Source: Gammaproteobacteria bacterium (GTDB lineage: Bacteria; Pseudomonadota; Gammaproteobacteria; Arenicellales; JAJDZL01). From it: a stretch of 64,000 bases of DNA. Location: NCBI GenBank assembly GCA_022823625.1, contig JAJEHQ010000023.1, forward strand, positions 88,001 through 152,000, read 5' to 3'. Below, piece by piece: positions 26,678 through 36,290 of the stretch (positions within the stretch are counted from its first letter, which is position 1; the number at the start of each line of letters is the position of its first letter). The translations under genes were made by a program, and so were the position numbers. The notes beneath the pieces are model-generated. The model saw nothing but the letters and a program-made list of their open reading frames with translations. It was not told where the DNA came from and did not search any database.

Positions 26678-27586
26678 ATGCCATCCGCAGCATTTGAACA
26701 ATCTTTGGTTTCGCGAATCCAGTTACGGTTTCGAAGAAGTGAAGCTGTGCGTGGCTACACGCTACTGTCTCCCACTCTAACCATCATACTGCTAGGTCTG
26801 CTGTTTCCTTTGATGATTCTGGTTACTTTGAGTTTCTGGAAGCAGGAATATGTCGATCTGATTCAGACTTTCACACTGACTAACTACGCAGATTTTTTTC
26901 GCAAAAAAATCTATTACCTTATTCTCTATCGGTCGATCCGCATTTCCCTGCTGGTGATGCTGGTTACCGTGCTGTTGGCCTATCCGTTGGCCTATTTCAT
27001 TGCTTTCCACGTCAAATGGAACAAGATGATTTGGATCATTCTTGTCACAATTCCGTTTTGGACGAGTTACTTACTCAGAGTTTTTTCCTGGAAAGTGATT
27101 TTGGGATACAACGGAGTCATCAATTCCGGTCTGATGTCATTGGGCATCATCGCTGAACCGTTGGAGTTTCTGCTCTATAACCCAATTGCAGTGGTGATCA
27201 CATTAGCCCATGCCTGGGCAGCAGTCGCCATTTTGCCAATCTATGTTTCGCTCGAAAAAATTGACAGATCGCTGATTGAAGCTTCTCGAGATCTGGGTGA
27301 GAGTGCGTTCATGACCTTCATTCGAGTTACATTACCGCTCTCACTCCCCGGCGTTATCGCTGCCAGTCTGTTGGTATTCATTCCAACGGTTGGTGATTAT
27401 GTTACACCGTCTCTGGTGGGAGGTACTCGCGGGATTATGATTGGCAACATTATCCAGTCGATGTTCGGTAAGGCGCTCAACTGGCCCTTGGGGGCAGCCT
27501 TATCGATCATTTCAATGATTACAGTAACACTCGTCGTCTGCTTATTGCTAGGTGCAACCCAATTGTTTCGAAAGAAGGTGGCTTGA
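26678..27586 (+). CDS. Polyamine-type ABC permease (PotB/PotH family)
   Basis: 302-residue inner-membrane permease with about six helices. The EAA loop is LIEASRDLGESAFMTFIRVTLPLSLPG, and the segment VFIPTVGDYVTPSLVGG is characteristic of PotB/PotH. The partner permease starts three bases downstream. Together they should form the heterodimeric channel for the binding protein at 25381. Confidence 0.92.
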   Translation: MPSAAFEQSLVSRIQLRFRRSEAVRGYTLLSPTLTIILLGLLFPLMILVTLSFWKQEYVDLIQTFTLTNYADFFRKKIYYLILYRSIRISLLVMLVTVLLAYPLAYFIAFHVKWNKMIWIILVTIPFWTSYLLRVFSWKVILGYNGVINSGLMSLGIIAEPLEFLLYNPIAVVITLAHAWAAVAILPIYVSLEKIDRSLIEASRDLGESAFMTFIRVTLPLSLPGVIAASLLVFIPTVGDYVTPSLVGGTRGIMIGNIIQSMFGKALNWPLGAALSIISMITVTLVVCLLLGATQLFRKKVA

Positions 27587-27589
27587 GCA

Positions 27590-28399
27590 GTGATCCGTAC
27601 CCGATCCAGACTAAACACGCTGACAGTCTATGCGGTGGCGTACCTGATTTTTCTGTATGCGCCGGTTGCTGTACTGCCACTGTTCTCGTTCAACGATTCG
27701 CAATACATTACCTTTCCACTGTTGGGATTTACCTTCAAGTGGTACGCTCAACTGGCGGATAGCCAGGGTCTACAGAACGCGCTCATCAACAGCTTGAAGG
27801 TTGGCCTTAGCGTTGCATTCTTGAGCACCGTGCTGGGAATCTTTGCGGCGAAAGGCGTAACCCGTTATCGAATGCGAAGAAGTGGCCTGTTGATCAGTTT
27901 TATCATGGTGCCACTGGTCATTCCAGAAATAATACTCGGAATATCTCTGTTAATGACATTTAGCGTAGGTGGGATAAAGTTGTCGCTGATTACGGTAGGA
28001 ATTGGTCACTTGATGCTCTGCACCCCATTTTCAATGCTCGTGCTAATTTCGCGCATGGAAGGCTTTGACAAGAGCTATGAAGAAGCGGCTCAAGATCTGG
28101 GTGAAAACGCGTGGTGGACATTTTGGCGGGTAACCTTTCCGATAATTCTTCCGGGTGTCGTTGCAAGTTTTCTATTGACTTTTACGATTTCCTTTGATGA
28201 ATTTATTCTTGCATTCTTTCTTGCTGGAACGGACGCGACTTTGCCGCTGCACATTTGGAGTCAGCTGCGATTTCCAGATAAACTGCCATCAGTGCTGGCA
28301 CTTGGAGCAATTATCGTGATGGTATCGACGGTCGTTATTTTTGCCGCTGAATTGATCCGGCGCGGTGGTGTCGATCTCGGCAATAAGTCGAAGGTGTGA
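27590..28399 (+). CDS. Polyamine-type ABC permease (PotC/PotI family)
   Basis: 269-residue permease starting with GTG. The EAA loop is YEEAAQDLGENAWWTFWRVTFPIILPG, followed by SFDEFILAFFLAGTDATLPLHIW, a hallmark of PotC/PotI. It lies between PotB-like and PotA-like genes in the standard order, with close spacing on both sides. Confidence 0.92.
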   Translation: MIRTRSRLNTLTVYAVAYLIFLYAPVAVLPLFSFNDSQYITFPLLGFTFKWYAQLADSQGLQNALINSLKVGLSVAFLSTVLGIFAAKGVTRYRMRRSGLLISFIMVPLVIPEIILGISLLMTFSVGGIKLSLITVGIGHLMLCTPFSMLVLISRMEGFDKSYEEAAQDLGENAWWTFWRVTFPIILPGVVASFLLTFTISFDEFILAFFLAGTDATLPLHIWSQLRFPDKLPSVLALGAIIVMVSTVVIFAAELIRRGGVDLGNKSKV

Positions 28400-28403
28400 A
28401 TCA

Positions 28404-29504
28404 ATGTCTGAAGTCATCATTTCAATCAACAATGTCACCAAAGATTTCGGTAATGTTCGGGCAGTAAACAATGCAAATCTAGATGTACTGAAAGGTGAAT
28501 TTTTCTCTCTTTTGGGTCCGTCCGGCTGCGGTAAAACCACTTTGTTGCGTATGCTGGCTGGATTTGAGCTGCCGACTGAAGGCACTATTGACATTGATGG
28601 TCAAGACGTTACCCTATCGCCGCCGAATATTCGGCCGGTGAACATGGTGTTTCAGAACTACGCCATTTTTCCACACTTGAACGTCTCCCAGAATATTGCG
28701 TTTGGCATGCGCAAGTCAGGCCTGTCGAAACAGGAACTGGATGAACGAATCGAACAGATGCTGGAACTGATCAAGCTCCCGGGATATGGAGACCGTGGTT
28801 CCAATGAACTTTCGGGTGGTCAAAGACAGCGTGTCGCATTGGCGCGGGCGCTGATCAAACAGCCGAAGGTACTGCTCCTTGATGAACCGCTCGGGGCACT
28901 TGACAAAAAACTCAGAGAACAGATGCAGATCGAGCTTCGGCTTTTGCAACAGCAGGTTGGCATTACATTTGTGTTTGTTACTCATGACCAGGAAGAAGCG
29001 CTGACTCTATCGGATCGAATCGCAGTGATGAATCAGGGTGACATTATCGAAGTTTCAACACCAGGGTCGCTCTATGAGCAACCTCAATCGAGGTTTGTTG
29101 CAGATTTTATTGGCACAATGAATTTCTTTGACTGTACACTGAAAGATTTCTCAGATGGTATTGCTATCGGAGAAGCCAGTGAGCTCGGCAGTGTCAGAAT
29201 TGCTACCCCACAGACCATAGTGACTCCTGGAAATGATTTTACCTTGGCTGTTCGACCGGAAAAATTTTCGATTTCCTTTGAACAGCCAGATCAGCAGTAC
29301 AACTCGGTTTTGGGACGTATGGGACCTTCCGCTTACCTTGGTGATCGCAGTCACCTTTACGTACATGTTAAAGGGCGGGAATATCCGATATCAGTTGCTT
29401 TGCAGAATCTGACAGGCGTTTTGGACCAAATGTACACAACCGATCGAAAGGTCTGGCTGACCTGGTCTGATGACAGCGCAGTAATGCTACCCATGGAAGG
29501 ATGA
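28404..29504 (+). CDS. Polyamine-type ABC transporter ATPase (PotA/PotG family)
   Basis: 366 residues from the ATG at 28404, preceded by AAGGTG; in-frame codons back to 28365 would overlap the permease. It has Walker A GPSGCGKTT, signature LSGGQRQRVALARAL, Walker B VLLLDEPLGALDKK, H-loop VTHDQEEA, and a C-terminal TOBE domain from about residue 270 (LAVRPEKFSI). The TOBE domain places it in the PotA/FbpC group. Its stop overlaps the start of argC by 4 bp. Confidence 0.93.
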   Translation: MSEVIISINNVTKDFGNVRAVNNANLDVLKGEFFSLLGPSGCGKTTLLRMLAGFELPTEGTIDIDGQDVTLSPPNIRPVNMVFQNYAIFPHLNVSQNIAFGMRKSGLSKQELDERIEQMLELIKLPGYGDRGSNELSGGQRQRVALARALIKQPKVLLLDEPLGALDKKLREQMQIELRLLQQQVGITFVFVTHDQEEALTLSDRIAVMNQGDIIEVSTPGSLYEQPQSRFVADFIGTMNFFDCTLKDFSDGIAIGEASELGSVRIATPQTIVTPGNDFTLAVRPEKFSISFEQPDQQYNSVLGRMGPSAYLGDRSHLYVHVKGREYPISVALQNLTGVLDQMYTTDRKVWLTWSDDSAVMLPMEG

Positions 29505-30472
29505 ATCAGACGTCAGGCACAAAAATATTTGTAGATGGTCAGGCCGGTACGACTGCTCTTCAGGTATTTGATTTTCTGGAAAATCGGCCTGATATTGAAG
29601 TCATTCGACTACCCGATGAATTGAGAAAAGAAGATGGTGCGCGCCAGGATGCAATTGGAGAGTCTGATCTGACGATTCTTTGCCTGCCAGACGATGCCGC
29701 CAGGCAATCTGCCGATTGGGCACAAGCGCATGCAACTCGTGTAATTGATGCCAGTACTGCACACCGCGTCTCGGATGAATGGATTTTCGGAATGCCCGAG
29801 CTTGGTCCAGAAGTTCGACAGGCCATTCAGACTTCAGGCAAGGTTGCCAACCCAGGCTGTTATCCGACTGGTGCAATTCTGCTGTTGCGACCGCTGATTG
29901 AAGAGGGTTTGCTTGCAGCAGATAGTCAGTTGATCGTTCACGCTTTGTCGGGATATTCCGGTGGAGGGCGAAGCTTGATCGAAACCTGGGAGAGCCCAGC
30001 GCAGGAACTGCTGTCTATACCGTTTTCAGCGCCTTATGCCTTAGACCGGGTACACAAACACATTCCGGAAATGATGAAGTATTCCGGATTGCAGCGCGAA
30101 CCACAGTTTTTGCCGCGGGTCGGGCCATTTTTCAGGGGCATGCGAGTGGAGATTCCCTTGCATGCAGATTGGCTGAATGACGCAATCGCTGGTCGCAGCG
30201 AAAGCGTTATGGCAGCGTATGAATTGCGTTACCGGGATGAACCATTTGTGAGGCTGCGACAGCTCGATTCAACTCACTCGGACCCACGTAGTTTTGATCC
30301 CAGGCGATGCAACGGTACCAATAGCATTGAATTAACGGTTTGTGGACACCCTTCGGGCCATGTTTTTCTCGTTGCGATTCTGGATAACCTTGGAAAAGGC
30401 GCGAGTGGGGCTGCGGTACAGTGTATGAATCTGATGATCGGAGCCGATGAGAGTCGAGGGCTTCACGCCTAG
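29501..30472 (+). CDS. argC: N-acetyl-gamma-glutamyl-phosphate reductase, type 2
   Basis: 323-residue NADPH-dependent enzyme of arginine biosynthesis that reduces N-acetylglutamyl phosphate to the semialdehyde. The short type 2 form is recognisable from KIFVDGQAGTTALQVFDFL at the N-terminus. The catalytic Cys is Cys120 in VANPGCYPTGA. It overlaps the upstream transporter ATPase by 4 bp (ATGA), which is unusual company for argC. It converges on pyrD, and the two genes share the tetranucleotide CTAG at 30469-30472, each using it for its own TAG stop. Confidence 0.92.
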   Translation: MNQTSGTKIFVDGQAGTTALQVFDFLENRPDIEVIRLPDELRKEDGARQDAIGESDLTILCLPDDAARQSADWAQAHATRVIDASTAHRVSDEWIFGMPELGPEVRQAIQTSGKVANPGCYPTGAILLLRPLIEEGLLAADSQLIVHALSGYSGGGRSLIETWESPAQELLSIPFSAPYALDRVHKHIPEMMKYSGLQREPQFLPRVGPFFRGMRVEIPLHADWLNDAIAGRSESVMAAYELRYRDEPFVRLRQLDSTHSDPRSFDPRRCNGTNSIELTVCGHPSGHVFLVAILDNLGKGASGAAVQCMNLMIGADESRGLHA

Positions 30473-31578
30473 AATTGTTTTCGAGCCTGTTCAATAGCAG
30501 AGCCAAAGTTTCTTTCATCGTAGCGTCGGGCTCGTTCAGTCAATCCGGTGACGATCTGTCGCAGCAAGGTGGGTCCATGGAAGACCATAGCCGTATAGAG
30601 TTGTAGTGCTGTGGCGCCAGCGAGTAATTTGTTCCAGGCATCTTCGGCCGAACTGATCCCTCCAACACCAATTATGGGAATTTGACCTCGGGTGGTGCTG
30701 GCGAGACGACTAATGACTGATGTGGCTTGATCTGTCAACAGTTTTCCACTCAGGCCGCCCGTTTGAGTGAAGTGCTTGTGCGAGACCGGTGCAGTTCGTG
30801 CAATGGTGGTGTTCGTTGCAATCAACGCATCAACACGATGGTTTAATGAGAGTTCTGCAATTACGTCAATTTGTTCGGGGTCGAGATCAGGTGAAATCTT
30901 GACTGCAATGGGTAGCAGTTTATCGCTTTGCTCATTTGCCAGTTCATCCCGTCTTTCCATAACAGCATGAACCAACTCGTTGAACTCGAATTCTTGCTGT
31001 AGCAATCTGAGGCCTGGTGAGTTGGGTGATGACAGATTGAGCACGGCGTAATCGGCAAATTCATAAATTGCGTCGAGACAAGCGAGATAGTCTTCAATTG
31101 CCCGTTCATTGGGTGTGTCAGTATTTTTTCCGATATTGATGCCAATATGTCCCGGTCGAATGTAACTTGAAAATGCGGAAAGGTTTCCGAGCATTGCATC
31201 AAGTCCATTGTTATTAAACCCCAAACGATTAACGATCGATTCTTCCTGATCTAAACGGAAGACCCGTTTCTTGGGATTTCCTGATTGCGCTCTAGGTGTC
31301 ACTGTGCCGACCTCAACGAATCCAAATCCCAATGCAAATAGAGCGGGGAATGCAACTCCGTTTTTGTCAAACCCTGCAGCCAATCCGACCGGATTACTCA
31401 GCTTCTTTCCAAAAAGTTCAATCGGGAGTTTAGGTATTTTGTTCCGATACCGTTTTGTGAGCCTGGCTACTTGTGACGGCTTGTTTGATGCTTTTTGAAG
31501 GAGCGCGATCGTTTGTTGATGGGCGTATTCCGGGTTCAGACTAAATAGCAGTGGCCGGATTAGATTGTAGCCCGGCAT
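30469..31578 (-). CDS. pyrD: Dihydroorotate dehydrogenase (quinone), class 2
   Basis: 369-residue membrane-associated flavoprotein of pyrimidine synthesis that oxidises dihydroorotate and passes electrons to quinone. The start is the ATG at 31578, two bases after the stop of the upstream pseudouridine synthase. The N-terminal helices (YNLIRPLLFSLNPEYAHQQTI) that dock the class 2 enzyme to the membrane are present. The active-site loop NLSSPNSPGLR has the Ser base of class 2, and the FMN site shows in GVGGISSAEDAWNKL. Confidence 0.95.
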   Translation of the reverse strand: MPGYNLIRPLLFSLNPEYAHQQTIALLQKASNKPSQVARLTKRYRNKIPKLPIELFGKKLSNPVGLAAGFDKNGVAFPALFALGFGFVEVGTVTPRAQSGNPKKRVFRLDQEESIVNRLGFNNNGLDAMLGNLSAFSSYIRPGHIGINIGKNTDTPNERAIEDYLACLDAIYEFADYAVLNLSSPNSPGLRLLQQEFEFNELVHAVMERRDELANEQSDKLLPIAVKISPDLDPEQIDVIAELSLNHRVDALIATNTTIARTAPVSHKHFTQTGGLSGKLLTDQATSVISRLASTTRGQIPIIGVGGISSAEDAWNKLLAGATALQLYTAMVFHGPTLLRQIVTGLTERARRYDERNFGSAIEQARKQF

Positions 31579-31580
31579 GT

Positions 31581-32324
31581 CTAAAAGGACTCGTTTACAC
31601 GAAGCAGTCGCCACTTTCCAACTGGAAGGCTGCCGAGCCGGACATTGCCGATACGTACACGCTTGAGTCCAGTAGCCTCAAGGCCAACCAGTTCGCACAT
31701 ACGCCTGATTTGGCGTTTGCGACCTTCAGTTAGTGTCATTCTGAAGTAGTTGCTGTCCAGAAGATCGACTTTCGCCGGCGCCAGTTTTACGTTGTCAAGA
31801 CTCAGCCCAACTGTCAGTCGGCTGAGCTGGTCCGGTCGAACATTTCGATTGACACGCACCAGGTATTCTTTCTCAACATCTGAATCCGGTGCAATCAGTC
31901 GTTTTGCGATACGACCATCCTGGGTGAGAATTAATAGCCCGGTGGAGTCAATGTCGAGTCGACCGGCTGGTGCCAGCCCTTTAATCGGCCACATTACTGC
32001 TCTATTATCAGGAGGATCATCGCTGTTTCTTTGTTGATTACCTTGGGTGATGAGGGAAGCAGCTGACCGATACTGTTTTTCCGGCTGACCTGATACATAG
32101 CCAACCGGCTTGTGAAGCAGCACAGTAATCAGTCTATTTTGATACGCTTTGGCTTTCGGGTCAAGTTCAATGCTGCTGTTGTCGTCAACGGTTGTGTAAA
32201 ATTCAACGACCGTTTCACCATTGACCTTGAGCCAGCCTTTCTGAATAAAGAATTCAGCCTCACGACGCGAACAAATTCCCTGCTGGGACAGGAATTTTGA
32301 GATTCTGATTGGTTTAGCGTTCAA
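31581..32324 (-). CDS. rRNA pseudouridine synthase (RsuA/RluB/RluF family)
   Basis: 247 residues. An N-terminal S4 RNA-binding domain (RISKFLSQQGICSRREAEFF) precedes the synthase domain with the catalytic Asp in AGRLDIDSTGLLILT and the closing motif EGRKRQIRRMCELVG. The family isomerises specific uridines in rRNA. The sequence after the S4 domain (TVLLHKPVGYVSG) is closest in style to RluF, but the family members are hard to separate by eye. It is cotranscribed with pyrD, 2 bp apart. Confidence 0.88.
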   Translation of the reverse strand: MNAKPIRISKFLSQQGICSRREAEFFIQKGWLKVNGETVVEFYTTVDDNSSIELDPKAKAYQNRLITVLLHKPVGYVSGQPEKQYRSAASLITQGNQQRNSDDPPDNRAVMWPIKGLAPAGRLDIDSTGLLILTQDGRIAKRLIAPDSDVEKEYLVRVNRNVRPDQLSRLTVGLSLDNVKLAPAKVDLLDSNYFRMTLTEGRKRQIRRMCELVGLEATGLKRVRIGNVRLGSLPVGKWRLLRVNESF

Positions 32325-32422
32325 TCGGCCGAACTTAATCGCTGTAGATTGTCTAATCCAGAAATCATTCGATGCAATTGCGCATATAAATTAGTTTTCC
32401 GCGACTTACTATCGGAACATTT

Positions 32423-32950
32423 ATGAATAAAAGATTATCCGTTATATTGGCCCTCAGCTGCTTGCTGTTGTATCCCAGCATATCCAGTGCACAAGGTGAA
32501 CCGGAAAAGCTTGATTGGATTCAAGGTGGTAGCTGCTGGGTTGCAGAACCTGGATTTTTGTATTGCGGCCATCTTCACCCCTATGTTGAGGACAACCCTC
32601 ATCCGTATTTGTCATTTGCCTGTTTTGAGGATTATCAGGCAGTTCTGCTTAGCCACGAACCTGTGAGCGATCCTTCGAACATTCGGACAGTGGAATCGAA
32701 TTTTGGAGAGGAACGATACTCTGATGTCTGGATTTCAGCTACCGAAACCGAAACATTCATGTCGAATCACATCAGCCCGGGTAATGATGGTTATTTCAAC
32801 ACTTTGCGTGGACTGGGTAATGCAAAGTCGACTAAGTTTGAGTTTTCAGTCTCACCCGGTAATGTAAGTGGTGAAATTGGTATCACCGGCGAGGAACATC
32901 TCATTGTTGGAAGCTTTATTGATCTTTGCAACGCCCAAATCGGGCAGTAA
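32423..32950 (+). CDS. Hypothetical secreted protein with several Cys
   Basis: 175 residues. A clear signal peptide (MNKRLSVILALSCLLLYPS, cleavage near SSAQG) is followed by an acidic, mostly beta-looking domain. After cleavage five Cys remain (GGSCW, LYCGH, FACFE, DLCNA and neighbours), which may form disulfides in the periplasm. I recognise no family. It is divergent from the pseudouridine synthase gene and converges on purB with 16 bp between. Confidence 0.6.
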   Translation: MNKRLSVILALSCLLLYPSISSAQGEPEKLDWIQGGSCWVAEPGFLYCGHLHPYVEDNPHPYLSFACFEDYQAVLLSHEPVSDPSNIRTVESNFGEERYSDVWISATETETFMSNHISPGNDGYFNTLRGLGNAKSTKFEFSVSPGNVSGEIGITGEEHLIVGSFIDLCNAQIGQ

Positions 32951-32966
32951 GCTGGAGATGATTGTA

Positions 32967-34370
32967 TTACTTCGAATTGGAATTACCACGAGCGATCGAA
33001 GCAGCGTGCCCGGTGTATTCACGCGGTGTGAGTTTGAGTAATTTTTCCCGGTCAGATTCCGGCAGATCCAATCCGCTTATGAACTCTCGGATTTCAATTT
33101 CAGAGACTGTCACGCCGCGCGTAAGTTCCTTCATTCTTTCATATGGCAGTTCGCCGCCGTGTTTTCTCAAAACGGTCTGAATTGCTTCGCTTAGAACCTC
33201 CCATGCCGTGTCTAGATCGGAGTTGAGCCGCTGGGGATTGATCTCCAATTTTGAAAGTCCGGCACGGACCGATTGATATGCGATCTGGCTGTGACCAATG
33301 GGCACACCCAGGTTTCTGAGCACAGTAGAGTCGCTCAGGTCTCTTTGCCAGCGACTGATGGGTAGTTTTTCAGCTAGATGCCCAAAAATTGCGTTGGCGA
33401 GCCCCAGGTTTCCTTCTGCATTTTCAAAATCAATGGGGTTAACTTTGTGTGGCATCGCGGATGAACCAACCTCACGGTTAACAACCTTCTGTTTGAAGTA
33501 GCCTATTGAAATATAGCCCCAGACATCGCGGCAAAGATCCAGCATGATTGAGTTTATGCGCTGCAACGAGTGGCAGTATTCTGCAATGTAGTCATGCGAT
33601 TCGGTCTGGGTGGTTACGGGGCTGTATTCAAGTCCAAGTGAATTGACAAAGTTTTCGGCGGTCTGACACCAGTCGACTTCAGGATTAGCAGCATGTAGAG
33701 AATTGAAGTTGCCTGTTGCACCGCTAAATTTCCCTTTAACAGCGATGTTGCAGAACACCTGGATCTGATTTGACAGTCGGGTCGAAAATATTCTGAATTC
33801 CTTACCCACTGTTGTCGGAGAAGCTGGCTGACCATGTGTTCGGGCCAGCATTGGTGTCTCCGCGAATTCAGACGCCAGCCGTGACAACTCATCAACAAGC
33901 TGAGTTAGCTCAGGTACCAAAGCGTTTTCTCGGGCAGACTCCAGCATTAAGCCGAAGCAGTTGTCGTTGATGTCATAGGAAGTGCAGCCGAAGTGAATGA
34001 ATTCTCGAGCGGTAACTAATTCAGGAATCGACTTGGAACGGTCTTTAAGAAAGTATTCAAGTGCTTTCACATCATGATTGATCTTACTTTCGATTTTCTT
34101 CACTTCCAGTGCATCTTCGACGGAAAAATTTTTCACCAGATTTCGAAGACTCACAACAGACTGATCAGAAAGTGGTGCGAGATCCCCAAATTGCGGAAGA
34201 TCGGCCAAGTGGATTAGCCATTCAACCTCGACATGTAGTCTAAGCTTAATTAATCCGTATTCACTGAACGTATCGCGTAGCGATTCAACTCTTCCTGAAT
34301 AGCGACCATCTAATGGCGACAATGCTCTGATTGCCGGAAATTCAACCATATTGCTCTGAGTCCCTGACAC
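32967..34370 (-). CDS. purB: Adenylosuccinate lyase
   Basis: 467-residue enzyme that cleaves SAICAR and adenylosuccinate in purine synthesis. The fumarase/aspartase-family signature GSSAMPHKVNPIDFENAEGN is intact, as are ARTHGQPASPTTVGKE and TSYDINDN. The length and the opening ALSPLDGRYSGRVESLR match the E. coli-type PurB. Start is GTG at 34370 with AAGG upstream; an ATG at 34349 is an alternative. Confidence 0.96.
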   Translation of the reverse strand: MSGTQSNMVEFPAIRALSPLDGRYSGRVESLRDTFSEYGLIKLRLHVEVEWLIHLADLPQFGDLAPLSDQSVVSLRNLVKNFSVEDALEVKKIESKINHDVKALEYFLKDRSKSIPELVTAREFIHFGCTSYDINDNCFGLMLESARENALVPELTQLVDELSRLASEFAETPMLARTHGQPASPTTVGKEFRIFSTRLSNQIQVFCNIAVKGKFSGATGNFNSLHAANPEVDWCQTAENFVNSLGLEYSPVTTQTESHDYIAEYCHSLQRINSIMLDLCRDVWGYISIGYFKQKVVNREVGSSAMPHKVNPIDFENAEGNLGLANAIFGHLAEKLPISRWQRDLSDSTVLRNLGVPIGHSQIAYQSVRAGLSKLEINPQRLNSDLDTAWEVLSEAIQTVLRKHGGELPYERMKELTRGVTVSEIEIREFISGLDLPESDREKLLKLTPREYTGHAASIARGNSNSK

Positions 34371-34401
34371 TTTATTTGCCTTATCGCGCGTGGGGAGAGT
34401 T

Positions 34402-35328
34402 CTAGAACGTGAGGATGATGCTGAGGTAGTGATCGAAAAGCATTACCGCGAACAGTGTCGCAAGGTACTGTATGGAAAACCGGAACATTTTGCGAGATAG
34501 ATCATCACTGTAGTTTCTAAACAACCGAATGGCGAAAGCGACAAAAATGACTCCGAGAATTAATGCCGCCGCCAGATAAGGTAGTCCGAAAAGACCGGTT
34601 GCAAAGGGCATGATTGAAACGGCAACCAGCAGTACGGTGTAGAGCAAGATATGCAAGCGTGTAAATTTTTGCCCGTGGGTTACAGGAAGCATGGGAATTT
34701 CGGCCTTCTCATAATCGAGATGCCGATAGAGTGCCAGCGCCCAAAAGTGGGGCGGTGTCCAGCAGAAGATAATCAGAAACAGCAGGAAGGCGTCCGAACT
34801 CAATTCACCTGTCATAGCAGTCCAGCCAAGTACTGGAGGCATCGCTCCGGCAGCACCACCAATAACGATGTTTTGGGGTGTGGCGTGCTTTAGAAATACC
34901 GTATAGATGACGGCATATCCGATTAGAGATGCAAATGTCAGTAAGCTGGTCAGGACATTGACCGTCACTGAAAGGATGATCATTGACATTCCTGCCAAAA
35001 CACAGGCAAAGATCAGAGCTGGGCCAGTTTCAAGCCGTCCGGTAGGAATCGGGCGGTTGCGAGTACGCTTCATTTGCGCATCTTTCTCTTCATCCAGCAC
35101 ATGATTGACTGCAGCGCCTGCAGCAGCTGAGAGTCCTATTCCCAGAGTTGCAAGGAACACGGTAAGCGGATTTGGCATTCCCGGCACCGCCAGAAACATT
35201 CCAGCGATTGCGGTAAACATAATCAGGCCAACGACCCTTGGTTTAGTTATTCGATAGTATTCCTGCAGTATGCTGCGGACAGGTAATGGCTGAGCAATTT
35301 CAGAAGGATTTGAAATATTTGACGTCAT
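34402..35328 (-). CDS. ctaB: Protoheme IX farnesyltransferase (haem O synthase)
   Basis: 308-residue polytopic UbiA-family prenyltransferase that attaches a farnesyl group to haem B, making haem O for the oxidase encoded nearby. The first Asp-rich motif is NHVLDEEKDAQMKRTRNRP, and the second conserved region is FCWTPPHFWALALYRHLDYEKAEIPMLP. It belongs to the cytochrome oxidase assembly set on this strand. The haem A synthase gene (ctaA), often its neighbour, is not in the window. Confidence 0.95.
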   Translation of the reverse strand: MTSNISNPSEIAQPLPVRSILQEYYRITKPRVVGLIMFTAIAGMFLAVPGMPNPLTVFLATLGIGLSAAAGAAVNHVLDEEKDAQMKRTRNRPIPTGRLETGPALIFACVLAGMSMIILSVTVNVLTSLLTFASLIGYAVIYTVFLKHATPQNIVIGGAAGAMPPVLGWTAMTGELSSDAFLLFLIIFCWTPPHFWALALYRHLDYEKAEIPMLPVTHGQKFTRLHILLYTVLLVAVSIMPFATGLFGLPYLAAALILGVIFVAFAIRLFRNYSDDLSRKMFRFSIQYLATLFAVMLFDHYLSIILTF

Positions 35329-35482
35329 TGCTGATGAGACAAGCGAGCGTTAGGTGTGAACTCGATGTACTGAATTTGACTGCGGTAAACATCAGCCCTG
35401 TTCAAGTCGCAAGGCTGATCAATGAACAAGTTTTAAGTGATTGAATTAATATGCGAAGTCAGGTAGACCGCAGTTTGTTGAT

Positions 35483-36235
35483 TCAGTCTCGGCGAGGCCG
35501 GAGGGTCAGCAAAAAGTATATCACAAGCAACGTTGCACTGAGTGCAAACCACTGAAAAGCGTAAGCTCTATGACGGGCTATCCACACATCATCGGGTGGT
35601 GGCCACTGTCGCTCAAATCCAGCCGGGTGGTTATCATCCAGTTGAATGACAACGCCTTGAATCTCGTAAGGAACAGCATCGGAAAATCTTTTAATGTCAA
35701 GAGTTTGCCAGATCAGTGGCCATTCTCCAGTTTGTACAGGGGACTCCTGCTTCAGAACAAAGGTATCTACAGGTGGAATGATTGCAACCCCTGTTAAGCT
35801 GGTGTCCCCGCTCAAAGCTTCAATTTCGGGTAATTGACTGCGATCCGGTGACCCTGGAATCCAGCCTCGAATAACCAACACTGCGGATTGTCCTCCGCGA
35901 AATATCAGCGGTGTAATGACGTGAAAACCGGGCTGACCTCGTCGGATTTGGTTGTCCAGCAGGAATTCATGTTGTGCATCCCAAGTACCCGTCGCCTTGA
36001 GTCGGCGGTACTCCAGTTCCTGAGGTGATTCTACCACTGAACCAATCACTACGGCCGGGGCATCACTTCGCTGCTGATATAGGTTCTTTATTTCAGTCTT
36101 TTGTTGGGCCCGATCAAGCTGCCAGAATCCCAGTCCGATTAACACTGGCAACAGAGCGACTGTTGCTAATGTTGGGATAATTCGAAATCGAAACTGAAGT
36201 TTCACGGGCAGATTACGGTCCGAGTGAAATTTCAC
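35483..36235 (-). CDS. SURF1-family cytochrome oxidase assembly protein
   Basis: 250 residues with one N-terminal and one C-terminal membrane helix around a periplasmic domain, the SURF1 topology. Recognisable stretches are LGFWQLDRAQQK, EYRRLKATGTWD, LDNQIRRGQPGFHVITPL and the C-terminal YAFQWFALS. SURF1 helps insert haem a into oxidase subunit I. The GTG start is chosen from the position of the first helix; the ribosome-binding site is weak. Confidence 0.88.
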   Translation of the reverse strand: MKFHSDRNLPVKLQFRFRIIPTLATVALLPVLIGLGFWQLDRAQQKTEIKNLYQQRSDAPAVVIGSVVESPQELEYRRLKATGTWDAQHEFLLDNQIRRGQPGFHVITPLIFRGGQSAVLVIRGWIPGSPDRSQLPEIEALSGDTSLTGVAIIPPVDTFVLKQESPVQTGEWPLIWQTLDIKRFSDAVPYEIQGVVIQLDDNHPAGFERQWPPPDDVWIARHRAYAFQWFALSATLLVIYFLLTLRPRRD

Positions 36236-36290
36236 GCATTATTTGCGTTTTCGGTTGTTGTTTACGAATAAACAAGTCGTAAGGTTCTAG

